A DNA stretch of 41,836 bases from a virus. The stretch is taken from positions 1-41,836 of the IMG/VR virus record IMGVR_UViG_3300013104_000041; one strand, 5' to 3'. The notes below the pieces were generated by a model that searched no databases, was not told the origin of the DNA, and saw only the letters and a program-made list of their open reading frames with translations. Every line of letters starts with the position of its first letter. The stretch's first letter is position 1. Positions 1 to 6,599 of this stretch are shown in pieces. Both the position numbers and the translations under genes were made by a program.

Positions 1-1070
1 ATCTCCTCAAGGAGATGGCGAGGGCTAAGTCCGAACTGCAGCGCCTCGGCGACCTCCCAACCGCGAACCAGACCGTCGAACAGTGGTTCCGGTATTGGCT
101 CAAGCAGACAGCGAAAGAGGTGCGCCCGAACACGTTCGATGGGTACAAGCGCACCGTCGAGAACCACATCATCCCCGCGATCGGGAAGGTGAAGCTCGAC
201 AAGCTCACCGCCACCCACATTCGACGCGTGCATGACAGCATCATCGCGAAAGGCCTCTCCTCCACCACGGCACTACTTGCTCACCGCACCATGTCGGTGT
301 CATTCAAGATGGCCGTTCGTGAAGGTCGCATCGGACGCAACCCTGCCGAACTCGCTGCGGCGCCGAGGAAAGCGCGAACGAGCCTCGAGACCTTCGATCT
401 GCCCGAGGCGCTCACGTTTCTCAAGCACGTCCTCGACGACAGCGCCGGCTACAACCCAGAAGGCGCACAGTGGGCCACAGCGCTCCTCACGGGCGCACGA
501 CGGGGCGAAGTGCTCGGACTGGAACGAGAGCGCGTCACGGACGTCCTCGACCTTTCCTGGCAACTCATCCGCCTCCCGCTATCGGGCACGGATGGGCGCC
601 CTGACGTTCCGGTCGACTACGAGTACCGTCACCTCACGGGTGGCCTGTACTTGACGCGGCCGAAGTCATCGAAGTCTTGGCGGGTGATCCCGCTGCTCGA
701 CCCGCTCAAGACGATCCTCGAACGGCACATGGTCGAGACGCCCGCGAACGAGTGGGGTCTCATGTTCACGAAGAACGGGCGACCCATCAGCCCAGATCAA
801 GCATCTCGAGACTGGCGCACCGCGGTAGCCGCAGCAGGCATCCAGAAGGATGCTCGATTGCACGATGCCCGCCATGCAACAGTCGACATGCTTTACGCGG
901 CAGGCATCCCCGAAGACGTCATCATGTCGATCGTCGGGCACTCGACGCGGACAACCACCCGCGGCTACCAGTCGGCGCAGAACCGTGACCGCCTGACCGC
1001 GGCCATGACCCAGTTCTCGGCCCTGTTCACGCAGCCCGAGACAGAACGTACGCGCGAAATAGCTTCGTAG
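1..1070 (+). CDS. int: Tyrosine integrase, C-terminal 355 residues (gene continues from 41716)
   Basis: This is the body of a phage-type tyrosine recombinase that would integrate and excise the genome at attP/attB. The frame is open from base 3, and base 41836 plus bases 1-2 make one codon, so it joins the fragment at 41716 into a protein of about 396 residues. In full-length numbering the catalytic set is visible: Arg207 in TGARRGE, a lysine in the PKSSKSWR hairpin, His328 and Arg331 in LHDARH, His354 in VGHS, and nucleophile Tyr363 in RGYQ. An N-terminal SAM-like core-binding domain (VEQWFRYWL onward) precedes them. The 3' end overlaps the convergent peptidase gene by 44 bases. Family assignment is firm; target-site identity is inferred separately from the tRNA-like attP. 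Confidence 0.95.
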   Translation, partial: LLKEMARAKSELQRLGDLPTANQTVEQWFRYWLKQTAKEVRPNTFDGYKRTVENHIIPAIGKVKLDKLTATHIRRVHDSIIAKGLSSTTALLAHRTMSVSFKMAVREGRIGRNPAELAAAPRKARTSLETFDLPEALTFLKHVLDDSAGYNPEGAQWATALLTGARRGEVLGLERERVTDVLDLSWQLIRLPLSGTDGRPDVPVDYEYRHLTGGLYLTRPKSSKSWRVIPLLDPLKTILERHMVETPANEWGLMFTKNGRPISPDQASRDWRTAVAAAGIQKDARLHDARHATVDMLYAAGIPEDVIMSIVGHSTRTTTRGYQSAQNRDRLTAAMTQFSALFTQPETERTREIAS

Positions 1071-1461
1071 TCACCCCGAGCTCAGCGACGATCTTCCGCT
1101 CGTCCGGGCACCACTCATACAGGTCGGCTAGTTCGTCAGGACAGATCAAGTTCTGCGCCGCGAACTGGTCGGCCTGTTTCTCATGCTTGGGGCGATCATC
1201 CTGATGCAGAAGCTCGAAGTGGGCGATCTCGTGCGAGAGCGTCAATCGCTGGTCACCCTTGCGGAGACGATCGCTCAGGATGATCTCGCCGTACTCGCGA
1301 AAGTAGATCCCGTTCGCCGTTCGAAGCCGGCGCACGAACACCGGGATGCCGAGCGCATCCGCGTGCTCCCACGGGTCGTAGTCGCGACCCCTAGGGAGAT
1401 TCAGGCTCGTCGTGCCCAATCTCTGGATCTCGGTTGGCTGCTTGCTCCCCCTCGAACGCAT
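1027..1461 (-). CDS. ImmA/IrrE-type metallopeptidase
   Basis: The 144-residue product carries the zinc-peptidase signature HEIAH (residues 77-81) and a downstream acidic segment EKQADQFAA, the layout of ImmA/IrrE (DUF955) proteins. Members of this family cleave or inactivate a partner HTH repressor and thereby trigger induction. Its gene overlaps the upstream repressor gene by 71 bases on the same strand, which fits a repressor/anti-repressor pair made from one transcript. The 3' end overlaps the integrase tail in the opposite direction. The role in induction is inferred from family and context; the catalytic motif is directly visible. Confidence 0.88.
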   Translation of the reverse strand: MRSRGSKQPTEIQRLGTTSLNLPRGRDYDPWEHADALGIPVFVRRLRTANGIYFREYGEIILSDRLRKGDQRLTLSHEIAHFELLHQDDRPKHEKQADQFAAQNLICPDELADLYEWCPDERKIVAELGVTTKLFRAYVLSRAA

Positions 1462-1789
1462 CCAACTCCTCCTCTGTCATCTCAGACGGACGCTTCTTCC
1501 GTTGTTCAGCGATCGTAGGGATACCCTCCGACGCTAGACGTTCGGCTTGTTCCGTCTCCTTCATGATCTCGGCCATCACCGTCACCGGGTCGACCCCGAT
1601 GGCGCGCGACAACACGACCAAGTCGGTCGCTGAGATTGGTGCATTGCCGCGCATCTTCTTCTGCAGGGTTGTGAGCGGGATGTCGGATCGCTCGGCAAGT
1701 TCTTCCTGCGTGAGTCGCTTCCGCTTGTAGTAGCCCGTGAGGACATCTGCGGCGACGCGACTGATTAGCGGCTGTGGGGAGGATGACAT
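1391..1789 (-). CDS. Cro/C1-type HTH immunity repressor
   Basis: The 132-residue protein has an N-terminal helix-turn-helix of the Cro/C1 (XRE) type around residues 22-60 (RLTQEELAERSDIPLTTLQ) followed by an acidic, charged tail. It is transcribed leftward and divergently from the cro-like gene at 1883, the standard lysogeny switch layout. Its ATG lies only seven bases after a TAGACT -10-like element, so its message may be leaderless. A perfect inverted repeat (AGATTC-G-GAATCT, 1803-1815) sits just upstream and may be its own operator. The overlap with the ImmA-like gene suggests joint expression. It is the best candidate for the immunity repressor of this phage. Confidence 0.87.
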   Translation of the reverse strand: MSSSPQPLISRVAADVLTGYYKRKRLTQEELAERSDIPLTTLQKKMRGNAPISATDLVVLSRAIGVDPVTVMAEIMKETEQAERLASEGIPTIAEQRKKRPSEMTEEELDAFEGEQAANRDPEIGHDEPESP

Positions 1790-1795
1790 GCCTAC

Positions 1796-1822
1796 AAGTC
1801 TAGATTCGGAATCTGTCTAAAT
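1796..1822. promoter_or_regulatory. Candidate operator and leftward repressor promoter
   Basis: A perfect inverted repeat AGATTC-G-GAATCT (1803-1815) lies between the divergent repressor and cro-like genes. On the minus strand a TAGACT hexamer ends seven bases before the repressor ATG and overlaps one side of this repeat. Two copies of a GTCTA-type half-site (starting near 1798 and 1814) flank it. Binding by the repressor would occlude its own promoter. Operator function is inferred from symmetry and position. Confidence 0.5.
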
Positions 1823-1847
1823 CGACCAGAAAAGTGCCGGTACAGGG

Positions 1848-1883
1848 TTGCGGCAACCGCTGGCGGCATGTAGCCTACCGATA
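1848..1883 (+). promoter_or_regulatory. Rightward early promoter, probably leaderless
   Basis: TTGCGG (1848-1853), a 17-base spacer and TAGCCT (1871-1876) form a plausible sigma-70/HrdB-type promoter. Only six bases separate the -10 element from the ATG at 1883, and no Shine-Dalgarno sequence is present, so transcription probably starts at or next to the start codon. Leaderless messages are common in actinobacteria and their phages. The same -35 hexamer, spacer and gap recur upstream of the gene ending its start codon at 39303. Confidence 0.6.
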
Positions 1884-2104
1884 TGGACAGGTTGAACGCC
1901 GAAATCGGCATCGCAAGAAGAGTCACCCTCGCAGTGAGCGAGGCAGGCTCCGACGTCCACAGCGTCGCACAAGCCGCCGACATCACCACCTCCCAGATGG
2001 AGGACCGCCTTTCAGGGCGCGTTCCGTTCCAGCTGGATGAGCTGGTGCATATCGGCGGCTTTCTGCATGTACCCGCATACCGATTCATGGAGGTCGCAGC
2101 GTAA
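1883..2104 (+). CDS. Cro-like HTH regulator
   Basis: This 73-residue protein is the first rightward gene opposite the repressor. Residues 25-60 read as a helix-turn-helix: HSVAQAADITTSQMEDRLSG, followed by a third helix. Size, position and fold fit a Cro-type regulator that would shut off repressor synthesis during lytic growth. There is no ribosome-binding site; the ATG follows a -10 element by six bases, supporting leaderless translation. Its stop codon overlaps the next start (TAATG), indicating an operon. The family call is moderately sure; the precise role is inferred from position. Confidence 0.7.
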   Translation: MDRLNAEIGIARRVTLAVSEAGSDVHSVAQAADITTSQMEDRLSGRVPFQLDELVHIGGFLHVPAYRFMEVAA

Positions 2105-2307
2105 TGGAAGCCCAGCTCGACAAGATCAGCTACTCGGTTCAGAACCTTGCCGCTGCCACAGACCTGTCTGTGGATTCGATCCAGAAGGCCATCAAGCGGT
2201 CAGAGCTGGTGCCGTCGTACTTCGGCACCAAGCCGGTCATCCTGGCCGAGGAGGCCAGGAGATGGATCTCCTCGCTCCCTAACGAGAAGCCCGAGCGTGC
2301 AGCATGA
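2104..2307 (+). CDS. Small HTH protein, excisionase/MerR-like
   Basis: The 67-residue product has a winged-helix pattern: LAAATDLSVDSIQKAIKRSE (residues 15-34) followed by a short strand-turn and VILAEEARRWISSL, typical of phage excisionase or MerR-type helix_turn_helix_17 domains. It lies directly after the cro-like gene with an overlapping start, so it is likely an early gene. It is the best candidate in the window for the recombination directionality factor that would partner the integrase, but such small proteins also act as plain regulators. Its stop overlaps the start of the GIY-YIG gene (ATGA). Confidence 0.6.
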   Translation: MEAQLDKISYSVQNLAAATDLSVDSIQKAIKRSELVPSYFGTKPVILAEEARRWISSLPNEKPERAA

Positions 2308-2654
2308 CCGTCCGCGCGTGCATTCTCTATCGCTGGTGGGACGCCGACGACCGTCTGCTCTACGTCGGCAAGAGCATCTCTCTGTTCGCTCGCATTGAAT
2401 CACACCGCAACCGGTCGAGGTTCTTCGACGAGGCAACGAAGATGACGATAGAGCGCTACCCGGATCAGCTTTCTCTCGCCGAGGCCGAGGTGCGCGCCAT
2501 CCGCTCTGAGCGCCCGCCGTACAACGTGGCGCACAACCGTGAAGTCGAAATGCCTCACGATCCCGAGCTCGAGCAACAAATGCAGCTTGAGATGGCCCAG
2601 GCGATTGACGAAGTCATGGCGCCGATCTTTGCGCAGTTTGGAAGAGCGTCATGA
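2304..2654 (+). CDS. GIY-YIG nuclease domain protein
   Basis: A 116-residue protein whose N-terminus matches a single GIY-YIG nuclease fold: LYR (residues 8-10, the GIY-like strand), LLYVGKS (the YIG-like strand), an arginine in the following helix (ARIESH), and a glutamate-rich helix ending ERPPYN. The C-terminus is an acidic, glutamine-rich helix. Stand-alone GIY-YIG proteins of this size occur in phages as homing or repair nucleases. It is translationally coupled to genes on both sides (ATGA overlaps). The fold is likely; the substrate is unknown. Confidence 0.75.
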   Translation: MTVRACILYRWWDADDRLLYVGKSISLFARIESHRNRSRFFDEATKMTIERYPDQLSLAEAEVRAIRSERPPYNVAHNREVEMPHDPELEQQMQLEMAQAIDEVMAPIFAQFGRAS

Positions 2655-3067
2655 ACGCCGATCAGATCCTCGCGAGAACCGTCCGCGAGGGTGACTGCCA
2701 GATCTGGCAGGGCGCCGTGCAGTCGTCCGGCTATGGATCGGTCGGAGTGGGCAACCACAAGACGCAGCTTGCCCACCGCGTCATCTTCACGGAGATGGTC
2801 GGCCCGATCGAAGAAGGTCTGACGGTCGACCACCTCTGCTGCAACAAGCGGTGCATGAACGTCTTCCACATAGAGCTCGTCACCCGCGCTGAGAACTCGC
2901 GTCGGAAGAACGAGCGCCAGACTCACTGCATCGCAGGCCACCCTCTGTCCGGCAGTAACCTCCGCACGTCTCTCAAGCGAGACGGCCACGTGCACCGCGT
3001 CTGCAACACATGCCAGCGAGGATACGCCGCTGCATACCGCGCTCGAGTCAAGGAGCAGGCGGCATGA
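2651..3067 (+). CDS. HNH homing-type endonuclease with C-terminal zinc module
   Basis: The 138-residue protein begins with a recognition domain (ILARTVREGDCQIWQGAV) and contains an HNH_3-like core VDHLCCNKRCMNVFHIELV (around residues 57-75). It ends with a second cysteine/histidine module, CIAGHPLSGSN followed by VCNTC. Such proteins are typically free-standing homing endonucleases that nick related phage DNA. A similar C-terminal module, GHxL...N...CRxC, is found on the otherwise different HNH protein at 4287. The gene is coupled by ATGA overlaps to its neighbours. The nuclease family is clear; the target is not. Confidence 0.82.
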   Translation: MNADQILARTVREGDCQIWQGAVQSSGYGSVGVGNHKTQLAHRVIFTEMVGPIEEGLTVDHLCCNKRCMNVFHIELVTRAENSRRKNERQTHCIAGHPLSGSNLRTSLKRDGHVHRVCNTCQRGYAAAYRARVKEQAA

Positions 3068-3210
3068 ACCCCGACATCTACAGCGCCGAGTACCAAATCG
3101 CGCGTTACAAGGAGCAGATGTTCGCGGGCATCCTCGAGCAGAAGCGGCAAGCACTTCACGCCAAGGCTGTGGCTCGTCGTCGCAAGGCCAAGCGAGGGGG
3201 GAAGCGCTGA
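3064..3210 (+). CDS. Small basic hypothetical protein (48 aa)
   Basis: The ATG at 3064 overlaps the HNH stop codon (ATGA). The product is a short helix-forming protein with a strongly basic tail (ARRRKAKRGGKR), which suggests nucleic acid binding, but no family is recognised. It overlaps the start of the next gene by one base. Its place in a chain of overlapping genes is the main support that it is translated. Confidence 0.55.
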   Translation: MNPDIYSAEYQIARYKEQMFAGILEQKRQALHAKAVARRRKAKRGGKR

Positions 3211-3401
3211 TGGATACCATCCCGCTCTGGTTCGCGATCCCTGCAACCCTCGCTGCGATCTACGGCTGGCTCATCCTCGAGTTCCGTGCATCTCGTCGTT
3301 ACTGGGCGGCTCGTGAGGCGTCCGACCCGGTTGTGGTGACTGCTTCTGGTCGCCCGTCGAATCGGTATGTCCGTGCGTGTGCGGCCGAGGAGGTGGCCTG
3401 A
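3210..3401 (+). CDS. Small membrane protein (63 aa)
   Basis: Residues 3-24 (IPLWFAIPATLAAIYGWLIL and flanks) form a single hydrophobic segment followed by a basic cytoplasmic-type tail (RASRRYW). The product is therefore probably a one-span membrane protein with the C-terminus inside. It overlaps the preceding and following genes by one base each, so it is part of the early operon. Small early membrane proteins in temperate phages can act in superinfection exclusion, but nothing in the sequence shows that here. Confidence 0.6.
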   Translation: MDTIPLWFAIPATLAAIYGWLILEFRASRRYWAAREASDPVVVTASGRPSNRYVRACAAEEVA

Positions 3402-3580
3402 TGCACGTCGAACCAGTCAAGGTCACCGTGAGCGATCCGACTACCGGCGAAGTGTTCGAGGAGCGGATCGTGCAGAACGATTTCATGCTCATCTGTGCTG
3501 GTAACCGGTACATGCACGGCGTTCAGGCCTTCGCGAATGGGACCCAGGTGCTCACGATCAAGCGGGACGGTGCATCATGA
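3401..3580 (+). CDS. Hypothetical protein (59 aa)
   Basis: The start at 3401 is chosen because its ATG overlaps the preceding stop codon. The product starts MHVEPVKVTVSDPTTGEVFE and has mostly beta-type hydrophobic alternation. I do not recognise the family. It is coupled to the next gene by an ATGA overlap at 3577. Confidence 0.55.
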   Translation: MHVEPVKVTVSDPTTGEVFEERIVQNDFMLICAGNRYMHGVQAFANGTQVLTIKRDGAS

Positions 3581-3840
3581 CTCAGTTCGCGTCCACCCTG
3601 TACCCGCAGACGAACCCGACGAATCCAGCGCTCCTCGATCTGCGTTCCATCTACCTCGAGGATCACAAGCCGTTCGGTATCAAGTTGAGCAATCTGGCCG
3701 AGGACTGGCTTGATCTGCTCGAGCTAGATCCGCACATGATCGATCCCCGCAATTGGGGCAATTTGGTCGACACGATGAACGGCCATCAGATCAAACATCT
3801 CGCTCTTGTTCTTGAGCGTCTGGCAAACCTCTCCGGCTGA
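3577..3840 (+). CDS. Hypothetical protein (87 aa), last gene of the first early operon
   Basis: An 87-residue protein rich in leucine and acidic residues (NLAEDWLDLLELDPHMI; LALVLERLANLSG). It is probably a small all-helical protein in its second half. It follows the previous gene with an ATGA overlap and is followed by a 446-base stretch without a convincing gene. No family is recognised. Confidence 0.6.
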   Translation: MTQFASTLYPQTNPTNPALLDLRSIYLEDHKPFGIKLSNLAEDWLDLLELDPHMIDPRNWGNLVDTMNGHQIKHLALVLERLANLSG

Positions 3841-4286
3841 TCCCCGTCATCCGATCCGGCTCCATCGGCTCGCTGCTGATGGCGCTACTCGGCGTGCGAT
3901 TTTGCAGGCCATCTGACAACTCAATCCCCGCATATCCCGGTCGACCACCGGCAGAAATGAGCGGGGCTAACTCAACAGGGAAGTAACCCAGCAGGGTTCT
4001 GTTCGCGGTGACGTGGTGGTTCACGTGTGCTGATCGCAGTGGCTGGGGGTGACCGCGAAGGTGAGAAGCCGAGAAGCGGATCGAAGGAAGAAGAAACAGA
4101 TTGACCTCAGTGGCTACGGGGGCAGACATTCCTCATCGCATGTGCGGTGTCTGCTGCTACACGACGACGAGGCGCATAGAGGTGCGCTGACGACTCGTTA
4201 GGAACGGACTGAGGTAGCGCAGAGCCGTACGGGGTTGTCCGGGTTCGAATCCCGGCTGCGCACAAGCAAATGGAAAGGGGAGGGGC
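3841..4286 (+). other. 446-base non-coding stretch dense in inverted repeats
   Basis: No convincing gene is present. Several potential hairpins follow one another: CCCCGC (from about 3927) pairs with GCGGGG near 3960 around an inner CCGGT/ACCGG; AACCC-AGCA-GGGTT follows near 3987; TTCGCGGT near 4004 pairs with ACCGCGAA near 4055 around an inner ACGTG/CACGT hairpin. The stretch ends in a tRNA-like acceptor and T arm (4182-4263). This organisation suggests a structured RNA or a decayed gene. A short ORF at 3879-3986 lacks a ribosome-binding site. Confidence 0.45.
4182..4263 (+). ncRNA. tRNA-like acceptor plus T-arm element (not a normal tRNA)
   Basis: CCGGG-TTCGAAT-CCCGG (4239-4255) is a textbook tRNA T arm. 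GTGCGCTG (4182-4189) pairs with CTGCGCAC (4256-4263) in an 8-bp acceptor-like stem with one T/T mismatch. The 49 bases between the acceptor and T arm do not fold into normal D and anticodon arms; CGTT-AGG-AACG is a short hairpin there. The element could be a decayed tRNA or a tRNA-like end of a larger RNA. An HNH homing endonuclease gene starts 24 bases later. Confidence 0.4.
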
Positions 4287-4811
4287 ATGGAAGAGGAGCA
4301 GTGGAAGCCGGTATTCGGATACGAGGACCAGTACGAGGTGTCGAATCTGGGCCGCGTCAAGAGAACTGTCGATGGCCCGAGAACTTACGCAGGGCACATT
4401 CTCTCACCGCGCACCCACCCTTCCGGGTACAAGGTCGTGAAGTTGCGTAGCCGTTCTCACAGGGTGCACCGCCTCGTGGCGACGGCCTTTTATGGCCCGA
4501 GCAACCTGCTCGTCCGGCACCTCGATGGCGACCCGTCGAACAACCGCTTGGAGAATCTGCGATTCGGCACGCACGCAGAGAACTACGCAGACGCGCTTCG
4601 ACACGGAGATGTCAATCCTTTCCGAGCAGAGCCAGTCTGTGTTCACGGGCACGAGCTCACGGATGAGAACTCGAAGTTGAAGAAACTGCCGTCCGGAAAC
4701 ATCTGTCGTCTATGCAGAATTTGCATCCGCGCGTCTAACAAGCGATCGAGAGACCGCATCAGGCGCGCGTCGTTGGACCGCGACTCCCAGCAATCCTCGG
4801 GGCCGGTGTGA
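4287..4811 (+). CDS. NUMOD4-HNH homing endonuclease
   Basis: This 174-residue protein has an N-terminal NUMOD4 motif (EQWKPVFGYEDQYEVSNLGR, residues 4-23), a VHRLVATAFYG helix, and an HNH_3 core with HLDGDPSNNRLENLRFGTHA around residues 79-98. A C-terminal zinc-type module follows (VCVHGHEL then CRLCRIC), resembling that of the HNH protein at 2651. The ATG at 4287 is preceded by a good Shine-Dalgarno (GGAAAGGGG). Such genes are mobile and usually insert next to conserved targets; here the neighbour is the tRNA-like element. The domain calls are secure. Confidence 0.88.
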   Translation: MEEEQWKPVFGYEDQYEVSNLGRVKRTVDGPRTYAGHILSPRTHPSGYKVVKLRSRSHRVHRLVATAFYGPSNLLVRHLDGDPSNNRLENLRFGTHAENYADALRHGDVNPFRAEPVCVHGHELTDENSKLKKLPSGNICRLCRICIRASNKRSRDRIRRASLDRDSQQSSGPV

Positions 4812-4861
4812 GACCTCACTCCACCGGCCCCACTCTCAACCCACATGGAAGGATGCAAGAC

Positions 4862-5188
4862 ATGGCCAAGCGACTGCACATCTATCTGTCATCCGACATC
4901 AAGAAGTCGGTGCTGAACAAGGTCGAGATCGCGGCGAACTGTGGGCTTCGGAAGACTCTCACCGCCGCCGATATCGATGAAGCTGTCACCTCCAAGCGGA
5001 AGGCATGCGCGAAGTGCCTGGCAGTCGTCGCCGAGTTGACGAAGAGCGATGACGTCACCCTGATCAAGCGTGAGGGGTGGGAGGCGTTGCGGGATCGTCC
5101 GACTCCCGGCGTCGTCTCTTTCAAGCTCAGCCACGTTCGGACGTACAAGTTCGAAGACGGATGGAACGGATTCCCGCCCGCAGGTTGA
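4862..5188 (+). CDS. Hypothetical protein (108 aa)
   Basis: The ATG at 4862 is preferred over the in-frame one at 4853 because AAGGA at about 4847 then has normal spacing. The protein starts MAKRLHIYLSSDIKKSVLNK and contains a CAKC pair near residue 48, perhaps a small metal site or redox pair. I do not recognise the family. A strong intrinsic terminator follows immediately, marking the end of this transcription unit. Confidence 0.6.
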   Translation: MAKRLHIYLSSDIKKSVLNKVEIAANCGLRKTLTAADIDEAVTSKRKACAKCLAVVAELTKSDDVTLIKREGWEALRDRPTPGVVSFKLSHVRTYKFEDGWNGFPPAG

Positions 5189-5203
5189 TCGCTATTCACT
5201 CTC

Positions 5204-5237
5204 AGCCCGGAAAGCACTCGCGCAGTCCGGGCTTTTT
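5204..5237 (+). terminator. Intrinsic terminator
   Basis: AGCCCGGA (5204-5211) pairs with TCCGGGCT (5226-5233), followed by a run of five T. It separates the upstream early genes from the secreted-protein gene at 5261. Confidence 0.85.
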
Positions 5238-5260
5238 CGTGCCCCGAAACGGAGCCCCAC

Positions 5261-5686
5261 ATGTCTGAACCCACCCGCAGAACGATCGTCCTTGGTGCCG
5301 CATGGTCGGTCCCTGTGATCGCAGCAGCCATCGCAACACCACTCGCAGCAGCGTCACTTCCGCCCAAACCGCCCACACTCGTCTGCACCCCACGCAACCC
5401 CTACGACGGTGACCTGCAAGCTGTGACGTTCGACGGCAAAACGATGATCATCCTGTTCCGCACGACCGCACGCAACTGGGTCGATGTGACCGTTCGACAG
5501 TCCGGTTTCAAGGAGATCCACTACAACCTGGGTGCACCGGGACAGCCGACGAACAACCAGCCGCACATGAAGAATTACACGCCTGGTGGAACGTTCGTCA
5601 TCACACTCCCGCGCGCATTCGACCGGACGTGTGACTGGTTCCAGGTGCAGACGATCCACTCCGACAACTGTGTGGTGACGCCATGA
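5261..5686 (+). CDS. Secreted protein with twin-arginine-like signal peptide
   Basis: The 141-residue product opens with TRRTIVLGAAWSVPVIAAAI, a paired arginine followed by a hydrophobic stretch and an AAAS/ALAA-type cleavage region near residue 31, so it is probably exported, possibly by Tat. The mature part is about 110 residues, rich in beta-forming sequence, with cysteines (VCTP, RTCDWF, DNCVV) that could form disulfides outside the cell. It starts right after a strong terminator and may have its own promoter in lysogens. No enzymatic family is recognised. A lysogenic-conversion factor is possible but unproven. The stop overlaps the next start. Confidence 0.75.
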   Translation: MSEPTRRTIVLGAAWSVPVIAAAIATPLAAASLPPKPPTLVCTPRNPYDGDLQAVTFDGKTMIILFRTTARNWVDVTVRQSGFKEIHYNLGAPGQPTNNQPHMKNYTPGGTFVITLPRAFDRTCDWFQVQTIHSDNCVVTP

Positions 5687-5817
5687 GGTGGTTCCGCCGC
5701 TTCGGCCATTGGCGGGATCGGATGCGCGCGCGCCGTCTTCGTGCGTACGCGAAGTTCTGCCGCCACATCGCTGGGAACGCTGACCGACTCGCAGAAGCAC
5801 TCGAAGGAGAGAAGTGA
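5683..5817 (+). CDS. Small basic protein (44 aa)
   Basis: The ATG at 5683 overlaps the stop of the secreted-protein gene and the TGA overlaps the next start at 5817. The product begins MRWFRRFGHWRDRMRARRLR and is a very basic amphipathic helix. Nothing more specific can be said; coupling to both neighbours supports translation. Confidence 0.5.
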   Translation: MRWFRRFGHWRDRMRARRLRAYAKFCRHIAGNADRLAEALEGEK

Positions 5818-6131
5818 TGAACAACACAGATCAGGCCACCGAGCAATGCACGTTCGACTTCCACGGCGAATGTGAGCCATGTGTGCTCGCTGCTGGGCAT
5901 GCAGGGCTGCATCGTTGCAAGCATCAGCCACAGTCGCGTGTCTTCGACGGCGAGATGTCTTCGGAGTTTGAGACATGGCTCGGGAAAGCATTCAACTCTT
6001 GGATGCCATCGCGCCGCGGGGTTGAGATCGCGACCAGCAATGGCGTCGGACTGCAGATCGCCTACCGGGGCGACACGATCACGTTGTTCGAAGGTGGCAC
6101 AGTGGTCACGCCCGGGGAGCAGGCGCCGTGA
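5817..6131 (+). CDS. Hypothetical protein with cysteine/histidine cluster (104 aa)
   Basis: The N-terminal half contains a possible zinc site, CTFDFHGECEPC then HAGLHRCKH (residues 11-36). The C-terminal half looks like a small beta domain (GVEIATSNGVGLQIAYRGD). The start at 5817 overlaps the previous stop by one base; ATG follows GAAGGAGAG. The GTG of the next gene overlaps its stop. No family is recognised. Confidence 0.6.
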   Translation: MNNTDQATEQCTFDFHGECEPCVLAAGHAGLHRCKHQPQSRVFDGEMSSEFETWLGKAFNSWMPSRRGVEIATSNGVGLQIAYRGDTITLFEGGTVVTPGEQAP

Positions 6132-6346
6132 CCCGTGATGGCTTGACGCGTTTGAGCGTCAACATGAACCCGGAAACAGCTCGGGCGATCCGCGACTACA
6201 TGCAGAAGCACGACGTGACCGCCACGGAAGCCGTACGACGCGCGATCTCACTCATGGCATTCGCAGAGGGCGTCTACGCAGAGGGCAGGCGTCTTCTGAT
6301 CCAGATGCCAGATCGCGGAGAAACGAGTGAGGTGATCCTGCTGTGA
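6128..6346 (+). CDS. Ribbon-helix-helix (CopG/Arc-type) DNA-binding protein
   Basis: The 72-residue product has a beta strand (LTRLSVNMN) followed by two helices (ETARAIRDYMQKHDVTATEA and VRRAISLMAFAEG), the ribbon-helix-helix pattern. It probably dimerises to bind an operator and regulate early genes. GTG at 6128 is the start, overlapping the previous TGA. A second RHH gene lies at 39691 in the accessory cassette. Antitoxins share this fold, but no toxin gene is adjacent. Confidence 0.75.
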   Translation: MTRDGLTRLSVNMNPETARAIRDYMQKHDVTATEAVRRAISLMAFAEGVYAEGRRLLIQMPDRGETSEVILL

Positions 6347-6456
6347 CTGCCGAGCTTGATGCCGAGTATGAGGCGATCATCACTGTTGGTCAGGCCGCGA
6401 TCAACGGCACACGACCAACACCCGGAAGCACGCATGAAGAACGGAGGCGGTCGTGA
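6343..6456 (+). CDS. Tiny hypothetical protein (37 aa)
   Basis: GTG at 6343 overlaps the RHH stop codon and its TGA overlaps the next GTG at 6453. The product begins VTAELDAEYEAIITVGQAAI. It is too short to classify; the stop/start overlaps on both sides are the evidence that it is real. Confidence 0.45.
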   Translation: MTAELDAEYEAIITVGQAAINGTRPTPGSTHEERRRS

Positions 6457-6599
6457 CTGCGGAAGACCACGTTTCCCACATCCAGGAAGATCACTTCGAT
6501 CCCGAGTGCCTCCACTGCGAGCACGAAAAACGGGCGCTGATCTTGGCGGCGTGGTCGGATGCGGAGATTCGGAGACCGCGCAATGACCCGCACGCCTAA
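6453..6599 (+). CDS. Tiny protein with CxxC-type site (48 aa)
   Basis: Starting at GTG 6453, the product contains HFDPECLHCEHEKR, a compact cysteine/histidine cluster that could bind zinc. It overlaps the next gene by 17 bases. Several neighbouring genes (6583, 6801, 7036) share the small zinc-knuckle character. Confidence 0.5.
   Translation: MTAEDHVSHIQEDHFDPECLHCEHEKRALILAAWSDAEIRRPRNDPHA

Noticed and set aside
3879-3986. 35-codon rightward frame in the structured gap
   Set aside because: There is no ribosome-binding site, the frame is not linked to neighbours, and it overlaps hairpins that better explain the region.
4182-4263. Functional tRNA gene
   Set aside because: The T arm and acceptor-like stem are good, but no 5-bp stem with a 7-base anticodon loop and no D arm can be drawn, so it is listed only as tRNA-like.
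6128-6456. Toxin-antitoxin pair (RHH gene plus downstream 37-aa gene)
   Set aside because: The 37-residue product has no toxin features and lies in a continuous chain of overlapping small genes, so a simple RHH regulator is the safer reading.
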